Shown: in pieces, positions 1 through 8,904 of the stretch | How positions within the stretch are numbered: the first letter of the stretch is position 1 | How the letters are laid out: each line of letters starts with the position of its first letter | NCBI RefSeq assembly: GCF_000507245.1 | Contig: NC_023035.1 | Coordinates: forward strand, 310,001 to 374,000 | Direction of reading: 5' to 3' | DNA from: Salinispira pacifica | GTDB lineage: Bacteria; Spirochaetota; Spirochaetia; DSM-27196; Salinispiraceae | DNA: 64,000 nucleotides | Position numbers and translations under genes: made by a program | Notes under the pieces: generated by a model | What the model saw: only the letters and a program-made list of their open reading frames with translations | The model's database searches: none | What the model was told of the DNA's origin: nothing

Positions 1-2
1 GT

Positions 3-326
3 GTGCCGCTGCGCATGTTTCCTCTCCGTGGTGAAGAATCATGGATGGATGATGTGGTCTTCTTCTACGATGACTACAGCTACCTCTACTGGTATGAGGA
101 TCGGGTCTGGCAGATACGCTTTGATTACCGCTATGCATCTGCCATAGCCGGAGTTCGGATGGGGATGAATATAGATGAGGTGAGTTCAATTCTCGGCCCA
201 CCCAGATATATGGGAAACAGCAGCCTCTATTATGATCTGGTTGACCCCGGGTATCCGCTCAGGGCAAGATTTGTATTCGAAGAAAATATTCTCAAGGATG
301 TGTACATCTACCGAAGCGATTTCTAA
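3..326 (+). CDS. C-terminal part of an unknown protein (truncated by the window edge)
   Basis: The frame is open from the left edge to TAA at 326, so the visible GTG at position 3 is probably not the real start. The protein is rich in Tyr and Asp. It contains a segment (about residues 50-68) with the pattern GVRMGMNIDEVSSILGPP, which resembles the first helix of SmpA/OmlA-type periplasmic modules, where a 'G-M-x-x-x-E-V-x-x-x-L-G-x-P' pattern is common. That suggests an envelope protein, but the resemblance is short. No signal peptide can be judged because the N-terminus is missing. aroDE follows 45 bp downstream on the same strand. Function is not assigned. Confidence 0.5.
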   Translation: MPLRMFPLRGEESWMDDVVFFYDDYSYLYWYEDRVWQIRFDYRYASAIAGVRMGMNIDEVSSILGPPRYMGNSSLYYDLVDPGYPLRARFVFEENILKDVYIYRSDF

Positions 327-371
327 TCCGTTTCACTAACGTAAAACATTCTGTTCATATGAGGAAAAACC

Positions 372-1925
372 ATGTCGCGTATTTGTCTGACGCTTCCGGG
401 GCCCGATGCAGGAGCCGACATCCGCTTCGCCGGAGATTATCAGGGCTGTTATCAGGCCCTGGAACTGAGATTGGACCTGCTCGAAAACCCTGTAGCTGAC
501 GCCCTGGAAATTTTGAGTTTTCTGGGGGAGCAGAATTCCGTTATGGAAACCCTGGGGAATGATCCGTCGCTGATAATGACTCTGAGGAGAGTTGAGGACG
601 GGGGCCGGTTTTCTGGAAGTGTACAAGAGCAAACCGAGCGTATCAGCGCAATTCTTGAATCTCTTCAGAATACTGCCGGTCATACCTGGAGCAGAATCCA
701 GCCCGTTCTGGCAGTGGACCTGGAAGCAGACTCCGCTCTGGATCAGTTTGCAGGTTCACTTGGCAGAAAGCATGTGACCGTTATCCGGTCTCTACACGAT
801 TTTCAGGGAACCCCGCACGATCTGGCCTCGCTTCTGGAGCACTGTGCTTCACAAGGGGATATTCCCAAGCTCGCGGTAATGCCCGGAGGTCTGCATGATC
901 TTACAAGGATATTTCAGGAAGGAAGAAAGTATGCCCGGCGCCGCCCCGGTAAGCGGTTCATTCTCCTGGGGATGGGAGAGTATGGTATTCCCAGCAGAAT
1001 TCTGCCGGAACGGATCGGAAGCTATTTGAGTTTCGCTTCTCCAGGAGAAGGGGTTGCTCCCGGGCAGATGGATTGCCGGGAGTTGCATGAAAGCTTTCGT
1101 GCCCGGAAGATCAATCCCGATACGCCCATCTTTGCGATTATCGGAAACCCCGTATCCCACAGCCGTAGTCCGGAAATACACAACGGGAATTTCCGGCGTG
1201 ACCGGCGGGAGGCATTGTACATTCCTCTCCTTTGCGATGATCCCGAAGAAATTCCCGCTTTTGCTCTGGAAGCAAATCTTCTGGGGGCTTCGGTAACCGT
1301 GCCCCATAAGGAGGCGGTGCGGAGGATTCTCCAGCACGAGGACGATGAGGTCTCAGCCGTTGAAGCCTGCAATACTATTATTCGCGATTCCCGGGGATGG
1401 ACGGGGCTGAATACGGATGTCAGCGGGTTTATTCAGCCCATTATCCCGGTCCTCAGAGAAATCAGAGAGTCCCGGGGCGAGGTGAAGGCGGCGGTGATTG
1501 GAGCCGGCGGTGCGGCCAAGGCTGCGGCATATGCTCTTCTGAGAGAAGGCTGTGAGCTCATAATTCTCAACCGTACGCCCCGCCGGGCAGAAGAGCTGGC
1601 GGAGCAGCTATCTTCAATCTTCCCGGGGAAGGTTATCAGCGGAGTACTTGGTCCTGATTCAAGGTCTTTGCTGCAAACATACCGGTATATGATTGTCCAA
1701 ACAACAACTGTGGGTATGGCTCACGGTCATGCCGGGGATCCCCTATCATTTTACGATTTTACAGGAGATGAATTTCTCTATGATATTATTTATACCCCTG
1801 CGGTTACAGAACTTATGGGGCGGGCCGAAAATGCCGGATGCAGAACCAAAAACGGATGGGAAATGTTTCAGAGACAGGCTGCCCTTCAGGCCCGGCGTTC
1901 TCCAAAGTTATTGACGAATATGTGA
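372..1925 (+). CDS. aroDE: Bifunctional 3-dehydroquinate dehydratase / shikimate dehydrogenase
   Basis: This enzyme would catalyse steps 3 and 4 of the shikimate pathway in the cytosol: dehydroquinate to dehydroshikimate, then NADPH-dependent reduction to shikimate. Residues 1 to about 240 are a type I dehydroquinase: ELRLDLLEN near residue 31, the catalytic His in SLHDF (about 142) and the Schiff-base Lys in IPKLAVMP (about 166). Residues from about 250 are AroE: IGNPVSHSRSP substrate loop, catalytic Lys in VTVPHKEA (about 313), NTD (substrate Asp), the NADP fold GAGGAAKAA and NRTPRRA. At 517 aa it is the size of the two enzymes joined. Fused AroD-AroE is known from Chlamydiae and plants. 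The start at 372 follows GAGGAAAAACC. The next genes are on the other strand. Confidence 0.95.
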   Translation: MSRICLTLPGPDAGADIRFAGDYQGCYQALELRLDLLENPVADALEILSFLGEQNSVMETLGNDPSLIMTLRRVEDGGRFSGSVQEQTERISAILESLQNTAGHTWSRIQPVLAVDLEADSALDQFAGSLGRKHVTVIRSLHDFQGTPHDLASLLEHCASQGDIPKLAVMPGGLHDLTRIFQEGRKYARRRPGKRFILLGMGEYGIPSRILPERIGSYLSFASPGEGVAPGQMDCRELHESFRARKINPDTPIFAIIGNPVSHSRSPEIHNGNFRRDRREALYIPLLCDDPEEIPAFALEANLLGASVTVPHKEAVRRILQHEDDEVSAVEACNTIIRDSRGWTGLNTDVSGFIQPIIPVLREIRESRGEVKAAVIGAGGAAKAAAYALLREGCELIILNRTPRRAEELAEQLSSIFPGKVISGVLGPDSRSLLQTYRYMIVQTTTVGMAHGHAGDPLSFYDFTGDEFLYDIIYTPAVTELMGRAENAGCRTKNGWEMFQRQAALQARRSPKLLTNM

Positions 1926-2059
1926 AGCGTCGCGTATAGACTCTGATGCCGACGGACCAGCTCCGGTAAGCCCCGGTCTGCCTTGTTCTGCCCTGGAGCC
2001 TGGGGCTGGATGAAGGCTGTTGGAAGCCGTTTGGGTTGGTTGGAGCCGATTGGAGTTGA
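1926..2059. other. Intergenic spacer between convergent genes
   Basis: This 134-bp gap lies between the end of aroDE and the end of the 711-aa helicase-partner gene. It is rich in imperfect repeats of a TTGGAAGCCG/TTGGAGCCG type (about 2020-2060). I see no convincing terminator with a T-run, no promoter and no small ORF with a ribosome site. Confidence 0.4.
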
Positions 2060-4150
2060 CTACAGCCGGTTAAAAAGGCTCCCCTTGAGCCGGCGTATCA
2101 ATTTTGCCTTGCTGATGGGAATAACCGTGTCCTGCTGGGAAGGCAGCAGTTTTCCTTCAAGAAGATCGCTTCCCCGGCCGGGTTTCTTAATAATTCTTCC
2201 GGGACGAATCAGCATGGGAATTTCGTTTCCCGAGCTGAAAAATTCCAGCAAATCATGATCCCCCAGGGCCATTTCTATGAGCCGAAGCTTGGAATTGTAA
2301 TTCAGGCCCCTTGCCTCGGTGATGTCCGGGCGAATTATTTTTGGATCGATCTGTTCTTTCCGGAAAATGAGATTATTGTCCACCCTGAGAATCAGCTCCT
2401 TTTCCGCATCTTCGCTGAGGCCCATGTTTCGGACAAATTCCCGTAGAGCTTCTTTTTTCTCTTCCGTAATTTCCGGTTCGCCGCCGGAAAGCGTAATTTC
2501 TTCATCCCGTTCACCGGAACTGTGGGTGCGCTGAGACTTTTGCCTTCCGGAACCTGTGAGAGTGTCCAGATGAAGGGGTTCGGGAGGAGGGAAAAACGGA
2601 CCTTCGTCACTTTCAATTTTATCCAGAAGCTGGGCAACCCGAATTCCGTTTTCTTCAAGGAGATCGACCCAATCCAGGTTATGCATCGGGAAGAGGAAAT
2701 TTCCACCGCCAAGATTGAGCACGTCCTCCCGGGAATCGCATACATGCTCAATGATCGCCGAGCTGGATTCACTGCTTTGAATAAGGTACCCGGGCCGGAT
2801 CTGAATGGAAAGATATTCACCCACCCAGCTTTCGATGCTGAATATCACATTTTGAGGCAGGTGATGACCGCTGAGATTCTCCAACCCTTCCCTGATTTCT
2901 TCACCCGTGTATCCGGCGCTCATGGCCCGGAAGAGGCTTTCTTTTGAAAGTTCGAAGCGTGAAACCATGTCATACTGGGTAAGGCGGCTTGCTGCGGCCA
3001 CTGCGCTTCTGTGAATGAAGGATCCCCGGGGCTGCATGGTAATATGGTAGTCGCTTTGAATTACCACCCCCGGTCCCTGCTCATCTTCATCCCCGGATAT
3101 AAAAAGTTCTTCAAGAACAGGATTGACGGTAAGCTCATTCTGGTCGGGGATGAGGAGATCCAGGTCTTCCATAAGACGGATCATCAGCCTGGCTGAATAA
3201 TTCAGTTTGCTTCCGTCAAGTTCAAGATGAATGATTCGGGCTGCTGTTTCACGGCTGTAGGCTCTTCCCGGTGAAAACTTCCCGAGACTTCTAAACAGAA
3301 ATTCACCGGCGGTTTTCAGCTCCTGCTGTATGAGGAATAGAGACTCATCCCCCGGCTCCAGCAGACTGTGATCCTGCTTCTGCAGGCTCATGATATAGGA
3401 TGCCCAGTAATATACATGTCGCTCACTGATGGAGAGTTCGCCCCATTCCTTCCAGCGGGATATTTCACCGCGCACCTCCTGTCCTTGCTTCCGGATAAAT
3501 CCCAGAATCGACAGGCTGAGGAAGAAGCGTTCGAAGCGGCTGTAGGTTCCCTGGGGAGACTCGGGAAAGAGTGCGGGAATCATATGTTCAAACCGGGTGT
3601 AGACAGCTTTTTTGAAGCTTCCGTCGGCTTTCAGCATAGATGGGTTTTCCAGGATCAGCGGCAGAACCGCGTGAAAGAGAGTATCATTCAGCCAGGGAAG
3701 AACCCGGTAGCTGAGCCGTGCGGGTTTTGAAGGAAAAAGGTTTTGTGTTCCCAGCCCCTTTTGTTTCAGCTCATCCGATAAATACGGATTGATACGCAGT
3801 TCGGCATTTTCCGGGTGTCTGAAAATGATCAGTCTGTCCTTCAGATTCAGCAGGCGACTGTAAAGCCGGCCGGGGTTAACCGTGTTGCCAAAGAACGAGA
3901 TTATGGAATTCACATCATCACTGTGGAGAAGGTTGATTGCTGAAATCAATTCCATTTCTTCTGAACTGATGGATCCGGTGATCATCTGCCGGTTTTCCGG
4001 GTTCTGAAGAAAGAGAACAAGCTTTTCAATCAGATCGTGCTTGTTGTATGGGGTGGGAAACGGTCCCAGATAGTTTCTGATAACATTGAAAAAAACCTCA
4101 TCGCTGAGAGTAAAGAGAAACTGCTTCCAAATCTGTTCATGCTTCGCCAT
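2060..4150 (-). CDS. XPB-associated protein with Helicase_C_3-type domain
   Basis: Large acidic cytosolic protein, about 697 aa from ATG 4150 (a GTG at 4195 would give 711 aa and overlap the helicase gene by 13 bp; neither start has a good ribosome site, so translational coupling is likely). No ATPase motifs. The middle (about residues 360-480) holds a segment starting VVIQSDYHITMQPRG and running through YTGEEIREGL to HHLPQNVIFSIESWV. This matches the pattern of the Helicase_C_3 / XPB N-terminal module (a 'viQ-D' start, 'aG-s-e-e' helix, 'lP-nv---I-dW' end). The same kind of module sits at the N-terminus of the adjacent helicase, so the two look like paralogous partners. The C-terminus is basic. 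I infer a dedicated helicase cofactor, in the way archaeal XPB works with a partner, but this is not proven. Confidence 0.72.
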   Translation of the reverse strand: MAKHEQIWKQFLFTLSDEVFFNVIRNYLGPFPTPYNKHDLIEKLVLFLQNPENRQMITGSISSEEMELISAINLLHSDDVNSIISFFGNTVNPGRLYSRLLNLKDRLIIFRHPENAELRINPYLSDELKQKGLGTQNLFPSKPARLSYRVLPWLNDTLFHAVLPLILENPSMLKADGSFKKAVYTRFEHMIPALFPESPQGTYSRFERFFLSLSILGFIRKQGQEVRGEISRWKEWGELSISERHVYYWASYIMSLQKQDHSLLEPGDESLFLIQQELKTAGEFLFRSLGKFSPGRAYSRETAARIIHLELDGSKLNYSARLMIRLMEDLDLLIPDQNELTVNPVLEELFISGDEDEQGPGVVIQSDYHITMQPRGSFIHRSAVAAASRLTQYDMVSRFELSKESLFRAMSAGYTGEEIREGLENLSGHHLPQNVIFSIESWVGEYLSIQIRPGYLIQSSESSSAIIEHVCDSREDVLNLGGGNFLFPMHNLDWVDLLEENGIRVAQLLDKIESDEGPFFPPPEPLHLDTLTGSGRQKSQRTHSSGERDEEITLSGGEPEITEEKKEALREFVRNMGLSEDAEKELILRVDNNLIFRKEQIDPKIIRPDITEARGLNYNSKLRLIEMALGDHDLLEFFSSGNEIPMLIRPGRIIKKPGRGSDLLEGKLLPSQQDTVIPISKAKLIRRLKGSLFNRL

Positions 4151-4182
4151 ATGTTGTCCGTATCTGCCTGAGTTTTCCCGTT

Positions 4183-5880
4183 TCAGGCGTCCCACACCTC
4201 TAGAAGATATGAATATCCCTGCTCGGCAAGGAATTTCTGACGGTTCATGCCGAATTCCTCCTCTACAGTATAGCGTGAAATGATGCTGTAGAAATACGCC
4301 GACTGTTCTTTCGGCCGGAGAATTCTCCCCAGTCGTTGCGCCTCTTCCTGGCGGGAGCCGAAGCTGCCGGATATCTGTACTGCTACCGAGGCATCGGGCA
4401 GGTCAATCGCGAAATTGGCTACCTTGGAAACAATAAGAACCCGGATTTTTCCATCCCGAAAATCCTGATACAATTCATCTCTGCGGCTGTTGGGAGTTTT
4501 TCCGGTGATGATGGGTGCGTCAATCCGTTTCCGCACCTCTTCCAGCTGTTCAAGGTATTGCCCGATGATCAGGATCTGATCCTGAGGATGGTGATGGATG
4601 AGATAATCCAGAATATCGTATTTGCGCTCATTTTCACTGGCGATCCGGTATTTCTTCCGCTTGTCTGCAGTGGCATACTTCAGCTGATCCTTGTCCGGCA
4701 GCTCCACCCGTATCTCCTTGCAGATAGCTTCTGAAATCCATCCCCTGCTCTCCAGATCCTTCCAGGGAACATCGAAACGTTTAGGGCCCACAAGAGAGAA
4801 CACTTCCTTCTCCTTCCCGTCCTCCCGAACGAGGGTGGCGGTAAGGCCCAGTCTGCGTACCGCCTGGATTTCCGCGGTGACCCGGAAAATGGGGGCGGGG
4901 AGAAGATGAACCTCATCGTAGATGATCAGACCCCAGCTGCTTCTGGTCACCAGGTCGAAATGGGGGAAATCTCCGTCGATGTCGGGTCTCCATACCAGAA
5001 TCTGATAGGTTGCAATGGTTACTTTCCGGATCTCTTTCCGCTGACCGCTGTATTCACCGATATCATCTTCACTGAGATTTGTTTTATCCAGCAGTTCCCG
5101 CTTCCACTGATGAACCGCAGATACATTGGGGGCAAGAATCAGCGTCTGGGTCTTGAGACGGGACATCACCTCAATTCCAACAATCGTCTTTCCGCCGCCG
5201 CAGGGGAGAACCACAGTTCCGTAGCCGGTACCCCCTTCCATGTTCCCCACGAATGAGTCTGCAGCCTGAAGCTGATAATCCCTGACATGAAATTCCCCTC
5301 CGGATACGGTCTGCTCCAGCTTCCCGATTTCCAGAGGCTCCCCCTCCTTGAGAGGGATGAGGTCATCAACGGGGTATCCCAGCTGAATAAGTTCCTGCTT
5401 GATATTTCCCCGCTGCATGGGGTGAAGATAAAACGATGCGCCGTCATCTTCCCGCCGGGGCAGCAGCAGTTTCTCCACACTCTTGGTGTTTTCAATGATT
5501 TTGTAAATATATGGATCATGGACTTGGAGTATCAGAAGTTTCCGGTCCCCGCCTGCATCCTCTTCCGACTCCCTGAGAGTAATGGTGCCGTACCGGTCCA
5601 TGATTTCACCAATCTTGGTATCCAGTCCCGAGGGCATGGGATAGCGGCTGTATGAATCGAGCACCTTTAAAACGGTTTCGCTGCTGTACCCCGCAGCTGC
5701 CGCATTCCACAGGGACAGGGGGGTAAGGCGGTAGGTGTGAATGTGTTCCGGAGATTTTTCCAGTTCCGCAAAAGATGCGATATCTTTCCGCGCATCTTCT
5801 GCACGGGGGTCGTGAAGGTCCAGAAGTATGCTCTGATCTCCCTGAATTATAAGAGGGCTGCCTGCGCTGTTAAACATCAT
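4183..5880 (-). CDS. XPB/Rad25-type superfamily 2 DNA helicase
   Basis: DNA repair or transcription-linked 3'-5' helicase of the ERCC3/XPB family, 565 aa, cytosolic. Residues 1 to about 110 are the XPB N-terminal module (PLIIQGDQSILLDL; AAGYSSETVLKVL). The helicase core shows Walker A LPCGGGKT (about 230), DEVH motif II (YDEVHLLPA), motif III GLTATLVREDGKE, and motif VI with the arginine finger EAQRLGRILRP. The start codon pair ATGATG at 5880 follows CAGGT. Upstream is an amidohydrolase 17 bp away. Downstream is the 711-aa partner, which overlaps the helicase stop. Bacterial XPB occurs in Treponema and actinobacteria, which fits a spirochaete. Confidence 0.92.
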   Translation of the reverse strand: MMFNSAGSPLIIQGDQSILLDLHDPRAEDARKDIASFAELEKSPEHIHTYRLTPLSLWNAAAAGYSSETVLKVLDSYSRYPMPSGLDTKIGEIMDRYGTITLRESEEDAGGDRKLLILQVHDPYIYKIIENTKSVEKLLLPRREDDGASFYLHPMQRGNIKQELIQLGYPVDDLIPLKEGEPLEIGKLEQTVSGGEFHVRDYQLQAADSFVGNMEGGTGYGTVVLPCGGGKTIVGIEVMSRLKTQTLILAPNVSAVHQWKRELLDKTNLSEDDIGEYSGQRKEIRKVTIATYQILVWRPDIDGDFPHFDLVTRSSWGLIIYDEVHLLPAPIFRVTAEIQAVRRLGLTATLVREDGKEKEVFSLVGPKRFDVPWKDLESRGWISEAICKEIRVELPDKDQLKYATADKRKKYRIASENERKYDILDYLIHHHPQDQILIIGQYLEQLEEVRKRIDAPIITGKTPNSRRDELYQDFRDGKIRVLIVSKVANFAIDLPDASVAVQISGSFGSRQEEAQRLGRILRPKEQSAYFYSIISRYTVEEEFGMNRQKFLAEQGYSYLLEVWDA

Positions 5881-5897
5881 AACAGACTACCTGAAAA

Positions 5898-7097
5898 TCA
5901 CGGCAGGTTCAATTCGCCCAATGCAAGATAAGCCATCAGTCCTGCGCCGGTGACCAGAGCGGACTCATCCACCATCATATTGGGGCTGTGAAGGGGGGAC
6001 GTCCAGCCCTTCTGTCCATTGCCTATCCCCAGATTATAGAAACAGCCGGGAATTTCCCGGTTATAGTATGCGAAGTCTTCAGCCCACATAACCAGAGGAA
6101 GTTCAACCACGTTTTCCTCTCCCAGATATTCCTTCGCCAGCTCCATACTCCTGCGTGTAAGAGAAGGATCATTTTCCAATACCGGGTAACCCCGTATAAT
6201 TTCCAGGTCACAGCTTCCGCCCATGCTGGATGCCAGGGACTGTGCAATGCTTCGGATCTCTCCCAGAGCACGTTCCCTCCATTCTTCATTCACGGTGCGG
6301 AAGGTGCCCTCTATGCGTACCGATGACGGGATTACGTTCATGGCACCGGGGGCATCCACTTTTCCGAAACTGAGAACTGATGGAGTGTCAGGATTCGCCA
6401 TTCTGCTGACAATCTGCTGGAGAGCTACAATGATATGACTGGAAATGAGAACCGGGTCTATCACGCTGTGGGGAGCTGCGGCATGTCCGCCTTTTCCATG
6501 AACCGTCATGTAAATCTCATCCGCACTGGCCATCATCAGTCCGGATCTGAACCCCACCTTCCCTGCGGGGAGGCCGGGGTTCACATGTTCTCCCAGAATT
6601 GAGTTCATGGATTCCAGGGCACCGGCGGCAATCATATTCTTTGCCCCTCCCGGGCTTTTTTCTTCCGCAGGCTGGAAAATCAGGTTCAGAGTCCCGGAAA
6701 ACTCATGCCGGAGTGATTGCAGGATGGATGCCGCCCCCAATAATACTGCACTGTGGGCGTCATGGCCGCAGGCATGCATCACACCCTCTCTGGTGCTTTT
6801 AAACGGGATGTCGTTGGCTTCAAGCACTGGCAGGGCATCTATGTCCGCCCGGAGCGCAAGGTTCCTGGAGGTAACTTTACCATCTTCTTTCTTTTCCCCC
6901 TGGATCCGGGCTATGGTTCCGGTTTGCTCCTCCCGGTAGGGAATGTTCAGCTCATCCAGCTGACTGCGGATGTACTCCGCTGTTTCAAATTCCCGGTACG
7001 AAAGCTCAGGGTGGGCATGAAGATGCCGGCGGATGGCCAGAATCCGTTCTTCAAGCGCCTCTGCTTTGCGTTGTATGTGCCGTATAAGTTCACTCAT
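5898..7097 (-). CDS. M20-family amidohydrolase (N-acyl amino acid / hippurate hydrolase type)
   Basis: Cytosolic dinuclear-metal hydrolase, 399 aa, cleaving N-acyl or similar amide bonds of amino acids (peptidase family M20D). Visible features are the LRADIDALPV strand-turn, the metal-binding Cys and His in MHACGHDAHS (about 105), the catalytic Glu pair in FQPAEEKSPGG, the metal His in GEHV, and the dimerisation-domain motif GAMNVIPSSVRIEGTFR. The C-terminal metal site lies in EDFAYYNREIPGCFYNLGIG. The start at 7097 follows GGAGGAAAAGAAGAAC. Natural substrate cannot be told from sequence. It sits upstream of the XPB helicase on the same strand with a 17-bp gap, so the two may be co-transcribed without a functional link. 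Confidence 0.9.
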   Translation of the reverse strand: MSELIRHIQRKAEALEERILAIRRHLHAHPELSYREFETAEYIRSQLDELNIPYREEQTGTIARIQGEKKEDGKVTSRNLALRADIDALPVLEANDIPFKSTREGVMHACGHDAHSAVLLGAASILQSLRHEFSGTLNLIFQPAEEKSPGGAKNMIAAGALESMNSILGEHVNPGLPAGKVGFRSGLMMASADEIYMTVHGKGGHAAAPHSVIDPVLISSHIIVALQQIVSRMANPDTPSVLSFGKVDAPGAMNVIPSSVRIEGTFRTVNEEWRERALGEIRSIAQSLASSMGGSCDLEIIRGYPVLENDPSLTRRSMELAKEYLGEENVVELPLVMWAEDFAYYNREIPGCFYNLGIGNGQKGWTSPLHSPNMMVDESALVTGAGLMAYLALGELNLP

Positions 7098-7381
7098 GTT
7101 CTTCTTTTCCTCCGGGGCAAATCCGATTGCTGTGCACGGAAGCTTGTAAAACGGTTCCTCCGGGACTTTTCGCTTCAGATATGGGGGCGCTCCGTTCGTG
7201 CACCGCTATATAGCGCGGTGATGCCCACTTCCAGAGGAAAATCAGTTTTTTTTCACAAGCTTTGGTGCACTGTCTAATCTAAACTCTGGAGATTGAAGAG
7301 ACAAGTTCGTATACTGAAACCAGAAAGCATTCTTTCTCGGGAACCAACATCCCGGAGAACACTCAAAACAGCGGAGGGGTT
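7098..7381. promoter_or_regulatory. Divergent intergenic region between amidohydrolase and PIN-PhoH genes
   Basis: This 284-bp region must contain both promoters for the outward-facing genes. It includes a small hairpin around CACCGCTATATAGCGCGGTG (about 7201-7220), a T8 run near 7248, and a TATACT hexamer near 7310 without a convincing -35. The + strand gene has a good ribosome site, GGAGG, 5 nt before ATG 7382. I see no riboswitch that I recognise. Confidence 0.35.
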
Positions 7382-7957
7382 ATGCCCGATAAGCACGGCG
7401 ACACCAAAAGTTTCGTTATTGATACCAATGTCTTTATTCACCGGCCGGATGCCATTCTCAGCTTCCGGGACAATGAAATAGTGGTTCCCCTTTGGGTGCT
7501 TGAAGAACTGGACAAGCTGAAAACCTACAGTGATGAACGGGGCCGCAATGCCCGGCATGCCATCCGCTTCCTGGACGAGGCCAGCCGTCACGGCGACCTT
7601 TCAGAAGGGGTGAAACTTGAGAACGGAAGCATTCTCCGGGTGAAGCTGACCCATACTGAAAATGTTGGATCGGGAATTCTTCAGGATAAAATGGATAACA
7701 AGATCATTCTTGCCGCCTACGAGCTCAAACAGGAAGGACGGCATGTTTTTTTCGTTTCCAAGGATATTAATGCCAGGGTGAAAGCCACGGCTCTGGGCAT
7801 CCGGGCAGTGGACTATGAAAAGCAGAAAGTCAATGTGAAGAAGCTGTACACCGGATACGGACAGATCGAAAGCAGTCCCGACACGCTCAGCAACCTGGAA
7901 CAGGGGGAGAAATCCCCTGGCAGGAACAGCTCCCGCCGAATTTCTTCTTTCTCATGA
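7382..7957 (+). CDS. PIN-domain half of a PhoH2-type protein (split by a frameshift)
   Basis: PIN-fold ribonuclease domain, 191 aa. The nuclease signature FVIDTNVFIH (first catalytic Asp) is near the N-terminus, followed by VPLWVLEELDKLK and the later acidic residues (LAAYELKQ; FVSKDINARVKA). In B. subtilis YlaK and mycobacterial PhoH2 this domain is fused to a PhoH ATPase in one chain of about 430-440 aa. Here the frame drifts into a Ser/Arg-rich tail after the G5 tract at 7903-7907 and stops at 7957. The ATPase half begins in the next frame with an ATGA overlap. Adding one base in the G5 tract would join both halves. Start supported by GGAGG before 7382. Either a real or artefactual frameshift, or a coupled gene pair. 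Confidence 0.82.
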   Translation: MPDKHGDTKSFVIDTNVFIHRPDAILSFRDNEIVVPLWVLEELDKLKTYSDERGRNARHAIRFLDEASRHGDLSEGVKLENGSILRVKLTHTENVGSGILQDKMDNKIILAAYELKQEGRHVFFVSKDINARVKATALGIRAVDYEKQKVNVKKLYTGYGQIESSPDTLSNLEQGEKSPGRNSSRRISSFS

Positions 7958-8703
7958 AAAATTCTTCATCCTCCGCTGATGCCGAAGATGAGTTGATTTC
8001 CCGTTACATCTCTTCTCGGGGCGTACTGAAACTTGTGGATTATAAAATGCCGGCGGTTGCGGGAGTTCGCCCCCTGAACCACGAGCAGCGGATGGCCTTG
8101 GATCTGCTTTTGGATCCTGAGGTGCAGCTGGTGAGCATGGTGGGCAAGGCCGGGACCGGTAAGACGCTGCTGGCGATTGCCGCAGGTCTGAAGCTTACCA
8201 TGGAGGACAAGAAATACAGCAGAGTTCTGGTGAGCCGGCCGGTAATCCCCATGGGAAAAGATATCGGTTATCTTCCGGGCGCAAAGGATGAAAAGCTCAG
8301 TCACTGGATGCAGCCCCTTTTTGATAATCTTGAGTATATCCTTTCGGTGTACAAGCGTCAGAATATTAAAAGTCTGGATCATCTGATGAACAGCAAGGTG
8401 ATTGAGCTGGAAGCTCTTTCATACATCAGGGGGCGCAGCCTTCCATCACAGTATATCATCATCGATGAAGCCCAGAATCTGTCCCCCCATGAGATCAAAA
8501 CTATTGTGAGCAGGGCGGGAGAAGGAAGCAAGGTGGTTCTCACCGGAGATCCGTATCAGATTGACAGCCCATATCTGGATTCAAGCTCCAACGGTCTGAG
8601 CTACCTGGTGGAGGCGTTCAAGTCCCAGGAACTTTCGGGGCATATTACCCTGGAGCGCTCCGAGCGCAGCACCCTGGCAGAGCTTGCAGCTGAACTTCTG
8701 TGA
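7954..8703 (+). CDS. phoH: PhoH-type ATPase half of a PIN-PhoH protein
   Basis: RNA-helicase-like P-loop ATPase, 249 aa. It shows Walker A VGKAGTGKTLLA (about 65), SRPVIPMGKDIGYLPG (the PhoH family signature), Walker B YIIIDEAQNLSPHEIKT and the sensor VLTGDPYQID. PhoH2 proteins couple this ATPase to a PIN ribonuclease to unwind and cut RNA. The upstream part of this same frame (about 7915-7953) still encodes PPNFFFL, which corresponds to the conserved linker of the full-length family. The natural protein therefore probably reads through from the PIN gene, and ATG 7954 may not be a true start. No Shine-Dalgarno is evident at 7954. Confidence 0.88.
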   Translation: MKNSSSSADAEDELISRYISSRGVLKLVDYKMPAVAGVRPLNHEQRMALDLLLDPEVQLVSMVGKAGTGKTLLAIAAGLKLTMEDKKYSRVLVSRPVIPMGKDIGYLPGAKDEKLSHWMQPLFDNLEYILSVYKRQNIKSLDHLMNSKVIELEALSYIRGRSLPSQYIIIDEAQNLSPHEIKTIVSRAGEGSKVVLTGDPYQIDSPYLDSSSNGLSYLVEAFKSQELSGHITLERSERSTLAELAAELL

Positions 8704-8838
8704 GCCCCATTCTCGTCTTCCCATCCGGCCATCTATCGTTCCGTCCGGTGGTCTGAGGTTTCCGTATTGCGGAATCGGCTGGTTCCCTGTCTCCCCCACC
8801 CCCGGGGGCCGGGCGAGGGAGGGAAGCGTTTTCCTTCC

Positions 8839-8858
8839 ACGAAATTTGCAAATTTCGT
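8839..8858. promoter_or_regulatory. 20-bp perfect palindrome, candidate operator
   Basis: ACGAAATTTG is followed directly by its exact reverse complement. It lies in the 200-bp spacer between phoH and the 60-aa ORF, 46 bp before the ATG at 8905. Perfect symmetry with no loop suits a dimeric repressor site rather than a terminator, and no T-run follows. I did not see another copy in the window. The cognate regulator is unknown. Confidence 0.5.
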
Positions 8859-8904
8859 CGTGAATGATTCGCAACAAATCTGCACAATCGTTATACTTAG
8901 GAAC

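Noticed and set aside
7903-7907. Classical programmed -1 frameshift signal in phoH
   Set aside because: The codons CAG GGG GAG do not form an X-XXY-YYZ heptamer. P-site slippage on GGG is possible, but simple homopolymer error explains it as well.
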